Shown here piece after piece: positions 60,078 through 64,000 of a DNA stretch of 64,000 nucleotides. How positions within the stretch are numbered: the stretch's first letter is position 1; the number at the start of each line of letters is the position of its first letter. Source of the DNA: Lachnospiraceae bacterium (lineage in GTDB: Bacteria > Bacillota > Clostridia > Lachnospirales > Lachnospiraceae); contig JAILCX010000021.1 in assembly GCA_024690205.1 (NCBI GenBank), positions 36,439-100,438 on the forward strand, in the 5' to 3' direction. The notes below the pieces were generated by a model. That model ran no database searches. It had not been told where the DNA came from and saw nothing but the letters and a program-made list of their open reading frames with translations. Made by a program: the position numbers and the translations under genes.

Positions 60078-61247
60078 TTACTTAGTCTGATTCTTCTTTG
60101 CAGCAAGGATATCAAATACTACTGCTCCCAAAAGAACGAGACCTTTTACGATCTTAACCCAGTCGGCATCAACACTCTTAAGCTGCATTCCAAGGTTGAT
60201 GACACCGATAAGTGTAGCACCGACAACCATTCCGAATACGGAACCAGCACCGCCGTATGCTGATACACCGCCGACAACGCAGGCTGCGATGGCATCCATC
60301 TCGTAGTTGGTTCCTGCCTGTGAGTTTGCTGACTGGAACTTTGCGATAACAACATAGGATGTTATAACGGTTATTACAGCCATGTTAAGGTAAGCAAAGA
60401 ACATGATCTTCTTGGTATCGACACCGGAAAGCCTTGTTGCTTCCTTGTTGCCGCCTATGGTATAGAAGTATCTTCCCAAGGTGGTCTTTGATGTAATGAA
60501 ACTGTAGATAAGTACAATTGCAACAACCCACACCAGAACAGTGGGAATTCCGCCTGATAAAGAAAGCTTGTATGCAAAGAGCATTATTACCGCTACCGAA
60601 AGAACCGATTTAACGATCACTGAAGTCATTGAATCTGCTTCGTAACCTTTTTTTAACTTGTTGGCTCTTCCCGTAAAGTTTAAAAGAACAACTATCACGC
60701 TTGCTACTATTCCGGCTGCAAGACATATGATATTCATCGTTCCAACAGGTGTTTCAAAAAGATTTCCTGCAAAGATCTTTATGAAACTCTCAGGGAAAGG
60801 TGAGATACTTCCCGTTGAACTGCTCTTACTAAGAAGCGCTGTTCCCAATCCTCTGAAGGCGAGGAATCCTGCAAGTGTTGCGATCCAGGGCGGAACGTTA
60901 ACATATGCTACAAGGAAACCTAAGAAGCATCCGTAGATGACACCTATAAGAAGCATCAGGACTATCGATACTCCAACTCCCATTTCCTTTACTACCATAA
61001 AGATACCGCCTGCGGCACCCAAAAGACAAACGAACGAACCACAGCTAAGATCGATGTTACCACCGGTCAGCATACACATCAGCATACCGGTTGCCAGAAT
61101 GAATACGTACGCATTCTGAGTTATAAGAGCATTAAAGTTCAAAGGCGAGAACATTGAGCCATTTGTCAAAACGGTGAAAAAGATATATACCAGGACAAGG
61201 ACTATGAGCATCGCATTTTTCTTTAATATTTCCATGTATTTCTTCAT
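60078..61247 (-). CDS. Monosaccharide ABC transporter permease (second copy)
   Basis: 389 residues, about ten membrane helices, BPD_transp_2 (RbsC/MglC/XylH) type. It shares NFNALITQNAYVFILATGMLMCMLTGGNIDL-type sequence (here split: QNAYVFILATGMLM and LTGGNIDLSCGSF) with the permease directly upstream. Later motifs: PPWIATLAGFLAFRGLG, IGGNKEATRLSGVDTKKI, MDAIAACVVGGVSAYGGAGS. With its paralogue it would form the membrane channel for one or more sugars. GGAGGAG precedes the ATG; 18 bases separate it from the first permease. It ends the operon at the terminator 60029-60050. Confidence 0.93.
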   Translation of the reverse strand: MKKYMEILKKNAMLIVLVLVYIFFTVLTNGSMFSPLNFNALITQNAYVFILATGMLMCMLTGGNIDLSCGSFVCLLGAAGGIFMVVKEMGVGVSIVLMLLIGVIYGCFLGFLVAYVNVPPWIATLAGFLAFRGLGTALLSKSSSTGSISPFPESFIKIFAGNLFETPVGTMNIICLAAGIVASVIVVLLNFTGRANKLKKGYEADSMTSVIVKSVLSVAVIMLFAYKLSLSGGIPTVLVWVVAIVLIYSFITSKTTLGRYFYTIGGNKEATRLSGVDTKKIMFFAYLNMAVITVITSYVVIAKFQSANSQAGTNYEMDAIAACVVGGVSAYGGAGSVFGMVVGATLIGVINLGMQLKSVDADWVKIVKGLVLLGAVVFDILAAKKNQTK

Positions 61248-61265
61248 GACTGATCTCCTCCTCCT

Positions 61266-62432
61266 TTACTTTTTCTTCTTGTTTGACAAAACATCAAATA
61301 TGATAGCTACCAGAACAACTATACCTTTTACAACCTTCTGATAGTTGAATTCCATACCCATGATGGACATACCCATGTTGATAACACCCATGAGCAAAGC
61401 ACCGATTACGACACCGAACACATTTCCTTCACCGCCGTATGCCGAAGCACCTCCGATGAAGCAGGCTGCGATGGCGTCCATCTCGTAAAGCTGTCCAAAT
61501 GTAGGCTGGGCTCCTACGGCTCTTGCTATGGTAAGGATACCTGCCAACCCGGCCATAAGTCCCATGTTCACATATGCAAAGAAGTAAACCTTCCTTGAAT
61601 CAATACCTGAAAGTCTTGTAGCTTTTTCATTACCGCCGACTGCATAAAGATATCTTCCCATTGTAGTCTTTGTCGTAATGTATTCATAAACCAGAAGAAC
61701 AAGTGCGATCCAGATAAGTGCTACCGGGATTCCCTTGTAGTTAGCCAGTTTATAGAAGATCCAGATCATTGCAGCGCAGATGACTATAAGTCTCATAAGT
61801 TCACTGGCAAAAGGCTTTACTTCGTAACCCTTAGCCTTGGCGCTTATTCTGTTTCTTAATACTACAGCTACATAAACAAGTGCAACAACAACTCCTGCTG
61901 CCATACATGTGATATTGATGCTGGTTCCGTGGAAGAAATCCGGAATATAACAATCGGCACCACCACCGAACACATTTAAGAATGTTGTATTATCAACACC
62001 TACCGCATATCCCTGAAGGACCTTGTTTGCAAGTCCCCTGAAGGCATACATACCTGCCAGCGTTGCTATAAACGGCGGAACCTTGATATACGCGATCCAG
62101 AATCCCTGCCAAGCTCCGACAAGGAGTCCTCCGATGAGCATTACTGCTACGGAAACCCACACGTTAAGGTCCTTATCCATCATTACGGCACCGATGCCGC
62201 CGACGAAACAAGCTACCGAACCGACTGCAAGGTCGATGTTACCGCCTGTAAGGATACAAAGTAACATACCTGCTGCCAGAACGAACACGTATGCGTTCTG
62301 CGATATCAGGTTGTTGATATTCTGAGGAAAGAGGATCTTTCCTTCGGTATTTGCGTAAAAGAATATGACAACAGCTATCAGGGCAAATACCATCGTATAT
62401 TTCTTTAAAATGTCTAATACTTTAAGATTCAT
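61266..62432 (-). CDS. mmsB: Monosaccharide ABC transporter permease (first copy)
   Basis: 388 residues, about ten helices, same family as the preceding entry: QNAYVFVLAAGMLLCILTGG, PPFIATLAGMYAFRGL, GGNEKATRLSGIDSRKV and MDAIAACFIGGASAYGGEG (residues ~330-350). These are hallmarks of the GguB/MmsB permease of the multiple-monosaccharide transporter (ChvE-GguAB type). It begins one base after the ATPase stop codon (TAGTATG), so translation is coupled. The symbol follows the family name and is not a statement on substrate. Confidence 0.92.
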   Translation of the reverse strand: MNLKVLDILKKYTMVFALIAVVIFFYANTEGKILFPQNINNLISQNAYVFVLAAGMLLCILTGGNIDLAVGSVACFVGGIGAVMMDKDLNVWVSVAVMLIGGLLVGAWQGFWIAYIKVPPFIATLAGMYAFRGLANKVLQGYAVGVDNTTFLNVFGGGADCYIPDFFHGTSINITCMAAGVVVALVYVAVVLRNRISAKAKGYEVKPFASELMRLIVICAAMIWIFYKLANYKGIPVALIWIALVLLVYEYITTKTTMGRYLYAVGGNEKATRLSGIDSRKVYFFAYVNMGLMAGLAGILTIARAVGAQPTFGQLYEMDAIAACFIGGASAYGGEGNVFGVVIGALLMGVINMGMSIMGMEFNYQKVVKGIVVLVAIIFDVLSNKKKK

Positions 62433-62433
62433 A

Positions 62434-63972
62434 CTATTCGCCCCTTCCTGACTGCAAGATGCAAGCCATAATATTTTCCTGCGTAGCGTCTTCCGCTTTC
62501 ATTTCTCCCACAAACTTTCCTTCGTTCATTATATAGATACGATCTGACATACCTATTACCTCGGGAAGTTCGGATGATATCATGACTACCGATTTGCCGG
62601 CCTTAACAAGGTCATTGATAATACAGTAGATCTCGTACTTGGCACCTACATCGATACCTCTCGTGGGCTCATCAAGCATGAGGATATCAGGATCAGCAAA
62701 CATCCACTTTGCCAAAAGGACCTTCTGCTGGTTTCCTCCCGAAAGGTTACCAACGTTCTGTTCAACAGTGGGAGTCTTGGTCTTAAGTTTATCCTTGTAT
62801 TCAACAGCCACCTGATACTCTTTATCCATATCGATGACACCCTTGCTGCTGACACCGTCCATGTTGGCGAGCGAAGTGTTAACCCTGATGGGATTAGATA
62901 ATACCAGTCCGTTACCCTTACGATCTTCGGTAACGTAAGCAATCTTTGCATTAATGGCTTCTCTGGGACTCTTCAATACCGTTTCCTTACCGTTAAGTAA
63001 CAGCGTTCCCGTAATATCTGCTCCGTAAGATCTTCCGAATATGCTCATGGCAAGCTCTGTTCTTCCTGCTCCCATAAGTCCGTATATTCCGACAACCTCT
63101 CCCTTTTTAACATTGAAGTTTATGTTGTCCACAACCTTACGCTCTGCATATACGGGATGGAATACCGTCCAGTTCGTAACTTCCATGCTGACATCACCGA
63201 TAGCAACATCATGACGCTTCGGGAAACGGTCTGTGATCTCACGACCAACCATTCCTCTGATGATCCTGTCTTCATCGATCTCCATGCTGTGACAGTCAAG
63301 CGTCTCAACCGTAGAACCGTCTCGAATGACAGTGATCTTATCTGCTACGTAAACAACCTCGTTAAGCTTATGGCTGATGATGATCATCGTCATGCCCTGC
63401 TTCTTAAACTCAAGCATCAGATCAAGAAGTGCTCTTGAATCCGTTTCGTTAAGAGATGATGTGGGCTCATCCAGAATAAGAAGTTTTGCCTTCTTAGCCA
63501 GGGCCTTTGCTATCTCAACAAGCTGCTGTTTACCAGTTCCTATATCCTTGATCAACACACGCGAAGATTCTGACAGTCCAACCATCTTAAGGTATTTGTC
63601 AGCCTCGCTGTAAGTTTCATTCCAATTTATGGCGTTCTTCTTGCCCCTCTCATTACCGAGGAACATATTCTCACCGATAGACATCTGAGGCACGAGCGCA
63701 AGTTCCTGGTGAATGATGACGATACCTTTTTTCTCGGAATCGGTTATCTTCTGGAACTGGCAAACCTCACCGTTATAAACTATATCTCCTTCGTAGCTTC
63801 CATAAGGGTAAATGCCGCTCAGTACATTCATCAATGTAGACTTTCCGGCTCCGTTTTCTCCTACCAGTGCATGTATCTCGCCCTCTTCAACCTGAAGGTT
63901 AACATTATCGAGCGCCTTAACACCGGGGAAGGTTTTGGTGATATTCTTCATTTCAAGAATTATTTTTCCCAA
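62434..63972 (-). CDS. mmsA: Sugar ABC transporter ATP-binding protein, two ATPase domains
   Basis: 512 residues from TTG 63972. First ATPase (~10-245): Walker [11 protein letters not shown], signature variant [16 protein letters not shown] and Walker [12 protein letters not shown]. Second ATPase (~265-500): the Walker A position is degenerate ([12 protein letters not shown]), signature [14 protein letters not shown], Walker [14 protein letters not shown]. This one-good-one-degenerate pattern is normal for the RbsA/MglA/GguA group. AGGAGGG lies seven bases before the TTG, and family members begin at [17 protein letters not shown]. An ATG at 63999 opens the same frame but contains that ribosome site. 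The substrate-binding protein gene is expected just beyond the window. Confidence 0.93.
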   Translation of the reverse strand: MGKIILEMKNITKTFPGVKALDNVNLQVEEGEIHALVGENGAGKSTLMNVLSGIYPYGSYEGDIVYNGEVCQFQKITDSEKKGIVIIHQELALVPQMSIGENMFLGNERGKKNAINWNETYSEADKYLKMVGLSESSRVLIKDIGTGKQQLVEIAKALAKKAKLLILDEPTSSLNETDSRALLDLMLEFKKQGMTMIIISHKLNEVVYVADKITVIRDGSTVETLDCHSMEIDEDRIIRGMVGREITDRFPKRHDVAIGDVSMEVTNWTVFHPVYAERKVVDNINFNVKKGEVVGIYGLMGAGRTELAMSIFGRSYGADITGTLLLNGKETVLKSPREAINAKIAYVTEDRKGNGLVLSNPIRVNTSLANMDGVSSKGVIDMDKEYQVAVEYKDKLKTKTPTVEQNVGNLSGGNQQKVLLAKWMFADPDILMLDEPTRGIDVGAKYEIYCIINDLVKAGKSVVMISSELPEVIGMSDRIYIMNEGKFVGEMKAEDATQENIMACILQSGRGE

Positions 63973-64000
63973 AAGTATCCCTCCTATCTCCTTACTCATA

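Noticed and set aside
63973..63999. ATG-started version of the sugar ABC ATPase
   Set aside because: AGGAGGG lies inside it, seven bases before TTG 63972, where homologues begin. The window edge also limits judgement.

Overview
The window reads as chromosomal DNA of a Gram-positive, low-to-moderate GC clostridial bacterium. It most resembles a Lachnospiraceae member of the Butyrivibrio type. The grounds are family-level: small proteins of families I associate with Lachnospiraceae (DUF6062, DUF6106), a domain-permuted family 3 beta-glucosidase like those known from Butyrivibrio and Ruminococcus, an LTA-synthase-like enzyme, a duplicated sugar ABC permease set, and an unusual density of cyclic-di-GMP proteins. 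There is no rRNA operon, prophage, insertion sequence or CRISPR array. I see three tRNA genes: Val(UAC), Met(CAU) and Gly(CCC).

Layout. 1-3.2 kb: a DUF6062 gene cut by the window edge, a TetR regulator and a divergent degenerate-GGDEF/EAL protein. 3.2-9.2 kb (minus): a small membrane-anchored protein, a DUF2225 zinc-ribbon protein, then a DUF6106-guaB-GGDEF/EAL operon. 9.3-15.6 kb: a membrane protein, hom-lysC, typA and a family 2 glycosyltransferase. 15.6-18.3 kb: tRNA-Val, tRNA-Met and an LTA-synthase-like protein. 18.3-30.8 kb (minus): one long run from rnhA through a MraY-like transferase, a dCMP deaminase-like protein and a GH3 beta-glucosidase into three large signalling proteins. 30.8-34.2 kb: a GntR-ABC transporter operon with a visible promoter and operator. 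34.3-39.7 kb: a 1328-residue GAF/GGDEF/EAL/PAS protein translationally coupled to a MATE exporter. 39.8-46.1 kb: tRNA-Gly, a sugar-kinase-like protein, a membrane diguanylate cyclase, argS and a hybrid histidine kinase. 46.1-53.2 kb (minus): folA, ilvE, iorA, iorB, paaK, an ACT protein, a YczE-like protein and queH. 53.3-57.1 kb (plus): a Cys/His-repeat surface protein, a beta-CASP hydrolase and thyA. 57.1-58.9 kb: a visibly more AT-rich patch with an anchored lipoprotein-like protein and an Rpn-type nuclease. 59-64 kb (minus): a radical SAM/SPASM protein and a monosaccharide ABC transporter (ATPase plus two paralogous permeases).

Most striking is the signalling operon at 18287-25950. It encodes a REC-GGDEF-GGDEF*-REC-HD-GYP protein, a hybrid kinase ending in an HPt domain, and a hybrid kinase whose C-terminus is a complete DegV (fatty-acid-binding) domain. 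Together these could form a phosphorelay joining lipid sensing to c-di-GMP turnover, directly downstream of a beta-glucosidase. Five genes in the window carry GGDEF, EAL or HD-GYP domains. Metabolic genes fall into recognisable themes: Asp-family amino acids (hom, lysC), 2-oxoacid/aryl-CoA metabolism (ilvE, iorAB, paaK), GTP supply (guaB), thymidylate and folate (folA, thyA, dCMP deaminase) and sugar uptake.

Two or three genes (rnhA, the glycosyltransferase, perhaps the LTA-synthase-like gene) have promoter -10 boxes so close to the start codon that their mRNAs may be leaderless.
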